Assembly: GCA_016297535.1 (NCBI GenBank)
Contig: JAEDGL010000157.1
Span: forward strand, 1-5,533
Direction: 5' to 3'
Source: Clostridia bacterium
Lineage (GTDB): Bacteria; Bacillota; Clostridia; Christensenellales; Aristaeellaceae
Length of the DNA stretch: 5,533 nt
The notes below the pieces were generated by a model. That model was not told the DNA's origin. It searched no databases and saw only the letters and a list, made by a program, of their open reading frames with translations. Made by a program: the position numbers and the translations under genes. The first letter of the stretch is position 1. Each line of letters starts with the position of its first letter. Shown here in pieces: positions 1 through 5,506 of this stretch.

Positions 1-5
1 TTGCG

Positions 6-81
6 TACAACTTTCTACAACTTATCTACAACTTTGAAGCCTTGCCCTGCAATTCATTGACAACCCTTTACAACTTTGAAG
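6..81. repeat. Array of TACAACTT direct repeats
   Basis: TACAACTT occurs at 6-13, 16-23, 27-34 and 69-76, so the first three copies are 10 and 11 bp apart and the fourth lies 42 bp further on (about four helical turns). The last two copies extend to a perfect 13-bp repeat, TACAACTTTGAAG, at 27-39 and 69-81; a degenerate copy (GACAACCC) sits at 59-66. Read on the minus strand the unit is AAGTTGTA. Phased short repeats of this sort bind proteins cooperatively, either regulators or transposases/recombinases at element ends; which applies here cannot be told from the sequence. Confidence 0.75.
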
Positions 82-108
82 AACTTTTTGAACGATTTCA
101 TTCAAATG

Positions 109-228
109 CGTGACATAGCCATATCTTCGTGACATAATTGAGCCAATGTTGTGACTGAAGAGTTGTGACAGAGCAAACTTGTCTGAGCAGCGGGAGCAGA
201 ACCAAATGACAGAAGTATGACTGAAGAG
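109..228 (+). repeat. CGTGACATA / GTTGTGAC / TGACTGAAGAG direct repeats
   Basis: CGTGACATA occurs at 109-117 and 128-136 (19 bp apart). The related GTTGTGAC occurs at 148-155 and 162-169, and an 11-bp repeat TGACTGAAGAG at 152-162 and 218-228. All copies point the same way and share a TGAC core. The same CGTGACATA recurs three times at 1896-1933, on the other side of the GH172/WYL block. Clustered GTGACA-type sites resemble the multi-site ends of elements moved by DDE transposases of the Tn7/Tn5053/IS21 kind, but no transposase and no clear inverted terminal repeat is visible, so a regulator array is equally possible. Confidence 0.7.
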
Positions 229-234
229 GACATG

Positions 235-271
235 AAAACAGGCCGGCCCCATGCGGGACTGACCTGCTTTT
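235..271 (-). terminator. Intrinsic terminator of the GH172 gene
   Basis: On the minus strand, 266-261 pairs with 244-239 (six pairs, one of them a G-U wobble that works only in the minus-strand RNA), with an inner three-pair CCC/GGG stem around a GCAT loop. It is flanked by A4 at 271-268 and followed by T4 at 238-235, which extend the stem past a one-base bulge. It lies about 100 bp past the GH172 stop. The wobble and T-tract favour the minus direction, although the flanking A and T runs would allow some activity both ways. Confidence 0.6.
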
Positions 272-323
272 CAGACTGTTTTCAAGCCCCGATCTGGATG
301 GCTTTCCTGTTTGGGCAACGCGC

Positions 324-353
324 CAGGCAGCTGCCAAACCCTCATGCTGCCTG
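324..353. other. Inverted repeat downstream of the GH172 gene
   Basis: CAGGCAGC at 324-331 is the exact reverse complement of GCTGCCTG at 346-353 (14-base loop), and it overlaps a perfect 10-bp palindrome, GGCAGCTGCC, at 326-335. It lies just past the GH172 stop codon and has no T-tract, so it is more likely an mRNA 3'-end stem than a terminator. The rest of the gene-free stretch 1-372 contains only the repeats and terminator listed separately. Confidence 0.4.
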
Positions 354-372
354 CCGGCTTGTTCCGCCATGC

Positions 373-1392
373 TCAGCGCATGATCAGCTCACTGTCCTCG
401 GGAAGCGCAAAAGGCAGGGGTGCCGGCTTTTCGCCGTACCAATACGCCACGGTGGTGTAATCATCGTAACGCGGGCCGGTCCAGCCCAGATTGTCCATGA
501 CCATGCGGAAGCTCTTCTCAAACCAGATTTCATCCTTCACATGCCAGCGGTAGAGCATGAACCGCTTCTGATGATTATACATGGCTTTCGTATCGCCCAG
601 AATGGCGTGCATACCCACATACAACCCCTGGAACGGCTGATATCTGTGAAGTTCAATATCATTACCAAATGCGTACGCACCGCAGAAATAGTCCTCGGTA
701 CCGGTATAGTTCATGGAGGGATATTCTTCGCCATCCAGATACATTTTGGCTTCGCCCTCCACCCAGCAGGTGTTGTGGCCGTTCATACCAGCGGCCAGGC
801 TCATGCCGATAAACCGCCCAGGGCCCTGCACCTGATCCAGCACCACATAGGACCGTCCCCTCTGCACCGGATGCTCCTGCCTGTATACGGCATGAAAGTA
901 CCCCGATTCAGCGGATATTTCACCCTTCCAGCCGGAAATCATATAATACAGTGTTTTTTCCTCGCCGCTGCGGTTTTCCATGGTGATACGGCAATGCTTC
1001 CCGAAGGGCATTTCAAAATAGCTGTTATAGCCCCGGCCGGGCGCAACCAGCATCAGCGCTGAATTCAGGGTAGGATACCTGCCTTCGCTGTCCTCCCAGT
1101 TTTCGTCATAAGCCATAGCAAAAAAAGAAGAAAGCGGCGCTTCCACCGAGGGATACTTCGCGCCGTCCCAATACATGCGGATGATAAAGGAATGGCCGAT
1201 GTAGCCCGTAAACCACATATGGGTTATCATGCCGGGGCCTTCCACATCGCAAAGCGTGACAGTTTCACCGGGCTTGAACACCCGAAAAGCATTCAGTTTT
1301 TCGCAATCCCCGCCCCGCGTACCACCATTGCGTGTACCCGTTGGATTCTCCGCCGAGAAGCCAAAGGTCTGTCTCTTTTTCATCTGATACAT
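373..1392 (-). CDS. GH172 (DUF2961) family glycoside hydrolase
   Basis: This intact 339-residue protein has the family hallmarks in order: ENPTGT plus a Gly-rich stretch (residues 16-28), GPGMITHMWFT (52-62), YPSVEAPLSSFF (80-91), GYNSYFEMPF (121-130), WVEGEAKMYLDG (210-221) and NYTGTEDYFCGAY (228-240). Characterised GH172 enzymes are retaining alpha-D-fructofuranosidases/difructose dianhydride I synthase-hydrolases and alpha-D-arabinofuranosidases. Glu212 and Glu233 lie 21 residues apart, matching the catalytic pair I recall for the Bifidobacterium enzyme (E270/E291), so it is probably active. There is no signal peptide, which suggests a cytoplasmic enzyme on an imported saccharide; the exact substrate cannot be assigned. 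The start at 1392 is preferred over Met4 because GGAGG (1405-1401) lies 8 bases upstream of it. The gene stands alone, with its own promoter (1448-1476) and terminator (235-271), and reads toward the left edge. Confidence 0.93.
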   Translation of the reverse strand: MYQMKKRQTFGFSAENPTGTRNGGTRGGDCEKLNAFRVFKPGETVTLCDVEGPGMITHMWFTGYIGHSFIIRMYWDGAKYPSVEAPLSSFFAMAYDENWEDSEGRYPTLNSALMLVAPGRGYNSYFEMPFGKHCRITMENRSGEEKTLYYMISGWKGEISAESGYFHAVYRQEHPVQRGRSYVVLDQVQGPGRFIGMSLAAGMNGHNTCWVEGEAKMYLDGEEYPSMNYTGTEDYFCGAYAFGNDIELHRYQPFQGLYVGMHAILGDTKAMYNHQKRFMLYRWHVKDEIWFEKSFRMVMDNLGWTGPRYDDYTTVAYWYGEKPAPLPFALPEDSELIMR

Positions 1393-1445
1393 GTCTCTTT
1401 CCTCCCGTATATCCGTCTTTCAGTTTACACCTTTTCTATATGTTG

Positions 1446-1457
1446 GAAGTATACTTC
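1446..1457. promoter_or_regulatory. Perfect palindrome over the -10 box (putative operator)
   Basis: GAAGTATACTTC is its own reverse complement over 12 bp and covers the whole -10 hexamer of the GH172 promoter. A dimeric repressor bound here would block RNA polymerase, which suits an inducible sugar-degradation gene. That role is inferred from position and symmetry; no intact regulator gene is nearby, and the central TA step is unlike the usual central CG of LacI-type operators. Confidence 0.45.
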
Positions 1458-1476
1458 TTTTCCCATGGAAAGTCAA
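1448..1476 (-). promoter_or_regulatory. Sigma-A promoter of the GH172 gene
   Basis: On the minus strand TTGACT (1476-1471) and TATACT (1453-1448) are separated by 17 bp, close to the consensus. Transcription would start near 1441, giving a 5' leader of about 50 bases with GGGAGGAAAG before the start codon. The spacer contains a near-palindrome, TTTCCATGGGAAA. Confidence 0.85.
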
Positions 1477-1521
1477 CCATTTGGGTTATCCAGCATTTAT
1501 ATAGCCATGGCTGCCACGTTG

Positions 1522-1774
1522 ATTGGGTCTGTCAACATGCGTTTTTCCAGCAACATGGCGGCGCTGTGCTGGATCGATTGGGCAGAGACGTCATCATCGT
1601 GAAAGCTGATGACAGACACTTCAGGAGTACTGTTCCTGTCGCCATCAGCCCCCAATTCTATGGCTGGGTGTTTGATCCCAAAAACATGTGACAATTGAAA
1701 GTCCTCTATCAGTTGTGGGGGGTATGAAGGACATGTTGTCTACTGTTGGAAAGAGATACGAAGAGTTGCAGTAA
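1522..1774 (+). pseudogene. C-terminal remnant of a WYL-domain transcriptional regulator
   Basis: Three frames join into the typical end of a WYL-domain (YafY/DeoR-like) regulator: SVNMRFSSNMA (1528-1560), then GAVLDRLGRDVIIV and PVAISPQFYGWVF (1560-1673), then VTIESPLSVV up to GKRYEELQ and TAA (1688-1774). The family pattern here is roughly V-LRF-x-G-vlDrFG-dv, then F-x-V-avSpqF-gW-F, then vtIe-P and a Tyr-containing C-terminal helix. Two one-base deletions break it: one G missing in GGCGGC at 1555-1562 and one A missing in the A5 run at 1680-1684; restoring them gives a gap-free WYL tail. The N-terminal HTH and most of the WYL domain are absent, and the sequence left of ~1522 becomes the GH172 promoter. 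WYL proteins sense ligands and control promoters; what this one regulated is unknown. Confidence 0.72.
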
Positions 1775-1791
1775 AATGCGACTCTTTTCTT
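1761..1791 (+). terminator. Intrinsic terminator of the WYL remnant
   Basis: AAGAGTTGCA (1761-1770) pairs with TGCGACTCTT (1777-1786), ten pairs with one T-G wobble and a six-base loop that contains the TAA stop of the WYL reading frame. TTCTTT follows at 1787-1792. The position confirms that the plus strand is the coding strand of the remnant. Confidence 0.7.
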
Positions 1792-1803
1792 TGTAAAGGA
1801 AAA

Positions 1804-1832
1804 TTGACAGAAAAAATCGCTACACCTATAAT
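1804..1832 (+). promoter_or_regulatory. Perfect consensus sigma-A promoter without a gene
   Basis: TTGACA (1804-1809), exactly 17 bp, then TATAAT (1827-1832): both hexamers and the spacer are ideal. Transcription would begin near 1839 and run through the CGTGACATA repeats toward the 3' end of the rubrerythrin fragment, but no credible reading frame follows. It is probably the promoter of a gene lost by rearrangement, or of an unrecognised small RNA. Confidence 0.75.
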
Positions 1833-1895
1833 GGCGTTGAGTGGTTGTATCATCTCATTTGTAGGCATTTTGAGCAGCAGCGATTCTTGAAAGTT

Positions 1896-1933
1896 CGTGA
1901 CATAGCGTGACATAATGGTTTTGGCGTGACATA
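1896..1933 (+). repeat. Three CGTGACATA direct repeats
   Basis: Perfect copies lie at 1896-1904, 1906-1914 and 1925-1933, spaced 10 and 19 bp (about one and two helical turns, so on one face of the DNA). They match, in sequence and orientation, the two copies at 109-136, also 19 bp apart. Within the rest of 1775-2060 I see only the promoter, an orphan Shine-Dalgarno sequence (1944-1953), a short GGCG/CGCC hairpin (1952-1966) and the terminator at 1996-2027. Confidence 0.75.
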
Positions 1934-1943
1934 GAAACAGCAT

Positions 1944-1953
1944 AAAGGAGGGG
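1944..1953 (+). promoter_or_regulatory. Orphan Shine-Dalgarno sequence
   Basis: AAAGGAGGGG is a near-ideal ribosome binding site, about 105 bases downstream of the expected start of the 1804-1832 promoter. No ATG, GTG or TTG follows at a usable distance; instead a small hairpin (GGCG 1952-1955 with CGCC 1963-1966) comes next. It may be what is left of the start of a deleted gene. Confidence 0.35.
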
Positions 1954-1995
1954 CGAAAAGTACGCCAAAGCAGGGGGATTCTGACAGAGAGGTAC

Positions 1996-2027
1996 AAAAA
2001 AGAGAACCACCCCTTGTGGGGGTGATT
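1996..2027 (-). terminator. Intrinsic terminator of the rubrerythrin gene
   Basis: On the minus strand CACCCC (2024-2019 read in reverse complement) pairs with GGGGTG (2013-2008) around a five-base loop, extended by AA/TT past one mismatch. It is followed by TCTC and T6 (2001-1996). It lies about 35 bases past the stop of the rubrerythrin fragment and reads in the same direction. Confidence 0.75.
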
Positions 2028-2060
2028 CCCTGAAAAGCCTTGATTTTACTGGATTTGTTC

Positions 2061-2117
2061 TTAGCCGAAGTACCGCTTGAGCAGGCCTTCAAACGCCTTG
2101 CCGTGACGGGCCTCTTC
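2061..2117 (-). pseudogene. 3' end of a rubrerythrin/NADH peroxidase gene, truncated
   Basis: The minus strand reads EEARHGKAFEGLLKRYFG followed by TAA (stop at 2063-2061), the characteristic C-terminus of clostridial rubrerythrin-type NADH peroxidases, whose last helix contributes Glu and His ligands (E-x-x-H) to the di-iron site. Full-length proteins are about 180 residues and detoxify hydrogen peroxide in anaerobes. Upstream of the first Glu the frame turns into unrelated residues (VCCPCW), so identity ends at about 2117. From there on the opposite strand is coding for surface protein A. The gene keeps its terminator (1996-2027). It is either a rearrangement scar or an assembly chimera. 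Confidence 0.8.
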
Positions 2118-2118
2118 C

Positions 2119-3315
2119 CAGCAGGGGCAGCAGACGCTGGACGTTCGCAACGGCAAGGTGGAGCTTTCCATTACGCCCGATTCGCATTCCACCTTCCGGG
2201 GCGCGATTGCGCCCGCTCAGCTGGATTACACCGTTGTGTTTGCCGGAGAGGTTGAGCCGGAGCTGGAGGTTTATGATTGCGGCCTTGTCAGCGTCTGACT
2301 GCTTGCCAGCGAGAAGGCGCCCTATCCCTACTATAATAAAGCCGGCGCGCAGCCGGTTGCGGCGGAGCGGCTGTCCATCTATCAGGGCGGCCAGCCTGTT
2401 AACATCGACGGCATTTACCGCCAGCAATATGGTCAGGCGCACCTGAGCCGCCAGGGGCTGGATGTAACGGCCAATCCCAGCGGAGTCATCCGCATGGAGG
2501 TGGCCACGCCCGCGTGGACCGTGGCATACGGCATCTGCGGAAGCGGCGGGGATTTCATCTATCAGACCAACTGGCAGGGCCTGAATGTAAGCACCGACAA
2601 AAACAGCATTGCGCCGGGCAGCCCGGTAAGCGTGTACAATCAGCCGCTTTTCAAAACCGTTCAGGCGGGCCGTGCGCTGGTTTACCTGCAGGAGGGCATT
2701 ACCGCCCGCTATGGCGGCTATGTGCAGGTCATCAGCTGGTATGACGATGCTCAGGCCACGCAGCCCCGGTTGGTGGAGTACATTGCCATTACGCACGAAT
2801 CCTTCAGCCAGGAAGTGCGCAACCCCGTGTGCGATACGGAAAACTTTTCCCAGCCGGTAACGGAGGTTACGGGCGTTTCGGGCCAGGAGTGGCAGCTGGT
2901 GGTTCGCTACGATCCGCAGCAGGGCGAGCGGGCCATCCATTACGACCTGCACATGGAGGATGAACGCAACGTCACCTATCAGCTGGATGGGGCCACCGTG
3001 TTCTATCTTCCCTATCCCGAGGGATGCTCCTACATGGATACGCAGATCACCTATCAGCTGTACCACTATGATGAGGTGTACCAGTCCTATGTGTCCGTCC
3101 AGCTGGTGGCCACCCCCTTCGGCCTGCGCTTTGTGGAGGATCACCTGAGCCCCTTTGTGCTGATGTGGGACAGTCAGCTCCCCCTGCCCTCTGAGATTCC
3201 CGAGGCCGATCTGCCCCAAACGGGGGATGATATGCCCCTTGCAGCGCTGGGGGGACTGCTGCTGGTTTCGCTGGCGGTGCTTGCAGCTGTAGCCCGCCGG
3301 AAACGCGGCGCATAA
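2119..3315 (+). pseudogene. LPQTG-anchored surface protein A, 5'-truncated with in-frame stop
   Basis: The frame is open from just after TGA 2104-2106 and coding-like from ~2119, starting mid-protein with no signal peptide, start codon or ribosome binding site. An in-frame TGA at 2296-2298 interrupts it (GLVSV stop LLASEKAPYPYYN), after which the frame runs to TAA 3313-3315; the only large intact piece starts at an internal Met (2494). After the stop come a beta-rich module ending in the aromatic strand YVQVISWYDD, a conserved C-terminal domain (EWQLV, HYDL, FYLPYPEG, SPFVLMW), then LPQTG (3211-3225), a hydrophobic helix and RRKR: a sortase sorting signal. The second half is clearly paralogous to gene B. 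It was probably a wall-anchored protein like B, now decayed. It is followed by its own terminator, so it is not in one operon with B. Confidence 0.8.
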
Positions 3316-3327
3316 AGACCGTTGAAG

Positions 3328-3366
3328 GCCCTCTCTTTTCGCAAATGAGAAAAGGGAGGGCTTTTT
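3328..3366 (+). terminator. Strong intrinsic terminator after gene A
   Basis: A 13-pair stem (3328-3340 with 3349-3361, one T-G wobble) around an eight-base loop is followed by T5 at 3362-3366. It begins 12 bases after the stop of A and separates A from B. Confidence 0.92.
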
Positions 3367-3393
3367 GAATGGGGCATTTCCCCTGCAAACGGC

Positions 3394-3421
3394 TTGACTT
3401 CCTGCACAGGGGCGATATAAT
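3394..3421 (+). promoter_or_regulatory. Sigma-A promoter of gene B
   Basis: TTGACT (3394-3399), 16 bp, then a perfect TATAAT (3416-3421). Transcription would start near 3428, giving a leader of about 55 bases before the ATG at 3484. Confidence 0.85.
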
Positions 3422-3457
3422 GAAAAGAGCATTTTTTTCCGTTATCAGGGGTTGCGA

Positions 3458-3508
3458 ATGAAGCAGGAAGGGAAGTCTGGTTCATGTTGCCTTTCATCGT
3501 GCTGCTAA
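3458..3508 (+). other. Possible 16-codon leader ORF overlapping the start of gene B
   Basis: ATG at 3458 follows AGGGG (3447-3451) by six bases and reads MKQEGKSGSCCLSSCC before TAA at 3506-3508, in a different frame from B and overlapping its first eight codons. Its ribosome binding site is at least as good as B's. It could be a translated leader, coincidence, or the true N-terminus of B separated by a one-base frameshift (MKQEGKSG would add the basic n-region a signal sequence normally has). Confidence 0.25.
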
Positions 3509-5460
3509 CGGCTGCTGCGGCGATTTCGATTTTTGGAGGAAGGCATGGAAAGCGCGCCGGCGCTGTCATGGGGCTGATGCTGCTTGTGTGCACCCTGAGC
3601 GCCGCATCCGCCGCCGGAATTCAGGAGGTTCCGGAAGAACGCATCTGGTGGGATGCTCCGGGAGGCATGGTTTGCGAACCGCATACCAGCAATGGCCAGC
3701 TGAAACTGACCATTGATACCCGGGGCACGGACTGGAGCTATGCGCTGCTGTGGAGCAGCGATCCCGCGTATGTGGATGTCAACGTGGGCATTCATGCGCC
3801 GGCCGGGGCAGCGTATTATGCGCTGGAATGCGGCAGTGAAGACAATGAGGAAGAAATTCTCGAGTGGCTGGATGATTGGGATCCCGATGATTACAAAGAT
3901 GACCTCATCGCAAAAAACGGCCAGACGGTTGCACAGTGCGTAAACGAATACCGCGTTGTCAAACCCTATCTGGAGAATACCTATCTCTTTGTGCGCTGGT
4001 TTGACGCGGCGTACCAGGAAATCTGCACGGAAAAGCTGCACTTTACCAGCCAATTTACCATGACGGACGGTCTGTATGCGCCGCTTTACCAGATTGGCAC
4101 AGGGGATATCACCCCCAACGCAACGTCGGTGGGTGGCGTAACGGCTCAGGTTGCCGAGGGACTGGTTACCTACCGGTGCACGGGCACCCCGCTGGGGGAC
4201 GATCAGGCCATTTTGACCGCCGTGCGCGCGCCGCAGGGAGCCACGGAGTGCAGGCTGCTCAGCCTCTATGATCCTGATATGGGGTTGCCCATTGAAAACG
4301 GGCAGGTGCTTCTGGAGATCGGTTATTCCCAAAACCGTTTTGAAAAATGGACCTACGGTCTGGAATTTCTGGATGAAAACGGCGCCCGCCTCAGCTGCGG
4401 TCTGCTCACCGTGCAGTGCCTGCCGGAGGAGGCGGAGCCCTGGCCCACCTATATCACCAAATGGGAGCCCGTTCTCCCCGATCATCTGCTGCTTTCCTTT
4501 GACGGAAACAGCGGCGTGAGCATGCCCTACGAAAACGGCGTTCTCAGCTATGATTTTTCGCAGATTGTGGATGATCCGGAAACGCTGGATGGCAGCCGCG
4601 TATCCATCAGCGTGGAACCCCCGGCAAACGCCAGGTATGTGCGGCAGAACTGCATGGGTGGTGGCGAAGGCCTGCTGGGAAACCGTGGTGGCAGCACGGA
4701 AGAAGCTGACGGTATTATGGAAGACATGGATGCAGAAATGGTCACCGGCCCGGTCAACGTGGGAGAATGGCCGGTGCTGCAGCGCCTTGATATTTATGAC
4801 GGCGTAACGCTGTTCATCCCCACTGTGCCCACCAATCTGGATGCGGGGATGGTGTATCTCTTTTACTGGTACGAGACCGAGGAGGCCCTCAACCGCAATC
4901 AACCCTGTGCGGTCTGGTGGTTTGCCGAGCGATCCGGCCCGTTCGTCAAGGCGATCACCTACCATGCGCGCCCGTCGGAGACGGGGCTGCCCGCGAGCTT
5001 TGACGGCGCCATCGCCATCGGCAGCGAGGACTGGAATCTGGTAACCGAAACCTATCTGCAGCAGGGCGAAAACGCCCGGCATTATGAGCTGAGGCTGACC
5101 GACCGCGACGGAAATACCATTGCGCCCAACCGAAATATGGTGATCTACCTGCCCTATCCCGACGGGCTTTCCTTTGAGGACCCAATGACCTACACGCTGC
5201 GCCACTACAGCGCTCAGGACGGTCAGGAGATCGTAACCACCCTTACGCCCACCGAAATTGGCCTGCGCTTTGAGGTAAACAACCTTAGCCCCTTCGTGCT
5301 GCAATGGCGCAGTCAGCCCACGCCGGTTCAACCGACAGTGCCACCGGCAGGTGATCTGCCCCAAACGGGCGATGATATGGCTGTTGCAGCAGCGATCGTG
5401 CTGCTGATCCTCTCCGCCGCCGGACTGGCCTGCCTGCTGCGCCGCAAACGCTGCCTGTAA
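3484..5460 (+). CDS. LPQTG-anchored, repeat-containing surface protein B
   Basis: This 658-residue predicted wall protein belongs to no family I can name. The N-terminus has two hydrophobic stretches (3-18 and 25-44) separated by GGRHGKR; signal cleavage after SAA (residue 44) is plausible. Three diverged modules follow, about 69-185, 224-310 and 349-490. Each opens with a short G-x-L/V strand, has an A/P-P-x-x-A motif (105-109, 249-253, 379-383) and ends in an aromatic strand with acidic residues (LFVRWFD, WTYGLEFLDE, YLFYWYETEE). A C-terminal domain (506-608) ends in SPFVLQW, a motif often seen just before the wall anchor in Bacillota surface proteins. A Pro/Thr linker, LPQTG (625-629), a membrane helix and RRKR complete a sortase signal, so a class A/E-like sortase elsewhere should attach it. 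The upstream GGGAAG (3470-3475) is a weak ribosome binding site, so the start is tentative. The gene has its own promoter, and a terminator begins at the window edge. Confidence 0.85.
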   Translation: MLPFIVLLTAAAAISIFGGRHGKRAGAVMGLMLLVCTLSAASAAGIQEVPEERIWWDAPGGMVCEPHTSNGQLKLTIDTRGTDWSYALLWSSDPAYVDVNVGIHAPAGAAYYALECGSEDNEEEILEWLDDWDPDDYKDDLIAKNGQTVAQCVNEYRVVKPYLENTYLFVRWFDAAYQEICTEKLHFTSQFTMTDGLYAPLYQIGTGDITPNATSVGGVTAQVAEGLVTYRCTGTPLGDDQAILTAVRAPQGATECRLLSLYDPDMGLPIENGQVLLEIGYSQNRFEKWTYGLEFLDENGARLSCGLLTVQCLPEEAEPWPTYITKWEPVLPDHLLLSFDGNSGVSMPYENGVLSYDFSQIVDDPETLDGSRVSISVEPPANARYVRQNCMGGGEGLLGNRGGSTEEADGIMEDMDAEMVTGPVNVGEWPVLQRLDIYDGVTLFIPTVPTNLDAGMVYLFYWYETEEALNRNQPCAVWWFAERSGPFVKAITYHARPSETGLPASFDGAIAIGSEDWNLVTETYLQQGENARHYELRLTDRDGNTIAPNRNMVIYLPYPDGLSFEDPMTYTLRHYSAQDGQEIVTTLTPTEIGLRFEVNNLSPFVLQWRSQPTPVQPTVPPAGDLPQTGDDMAVAAAIVLLILSAAGLACLLRRKRCL

Positions 5461-5506
5461 AAGGAAAAATCGAAAAAGCACTGCCTTCGCGCACAGGCAA
5501 TGATGA

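Noticed and set aside
109..228. CRISPR array
   Set aside because: The repeats are 8-11 bp with gaps of 1-20 bp or irregular; there are no regular spacers and no cas genes.
217..1062. 281-codon plus-strand open frame opposite the GH172 gene
   Set aside because: It overlaps the GH172 terminator and catalytic region on the wrong strand and shows no family features.
1497..1694. Minus-strand frame reading PEVSVISFHDDD, resembling the C-terminal part of a LacI-type regulator
   Set aside because: The plus strand of the same DNA gives a much longer and better WYL-domain match with a proper stop and terminator; the LacI likeness is a short antisense coincidence.
1842..2030. Small RNA ending at the hairpin 2008-2024 on the plus strand
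   Set aside because: No T-run follows the hairpin on the plus strand; its T-tract lies on the minus-strand side, where it serves the rubrerythrin gene.
2089..3432. 447-codon minus-strand open frame covering gene A
   Set aside because: It runs back through the A terminator and opposite LPQTG coding; its composition is that of an antisense shadow and it has no recognisable motif.
3505..5481. 658-codon open frame antisense to gene B
   Set aside because: It is low in plausible domains, full of His/Arg/Gln from complementing GC-rich codons, and lacks a promoter or ribosome binding site. B itself has signal sequence, modules and sortase motif.
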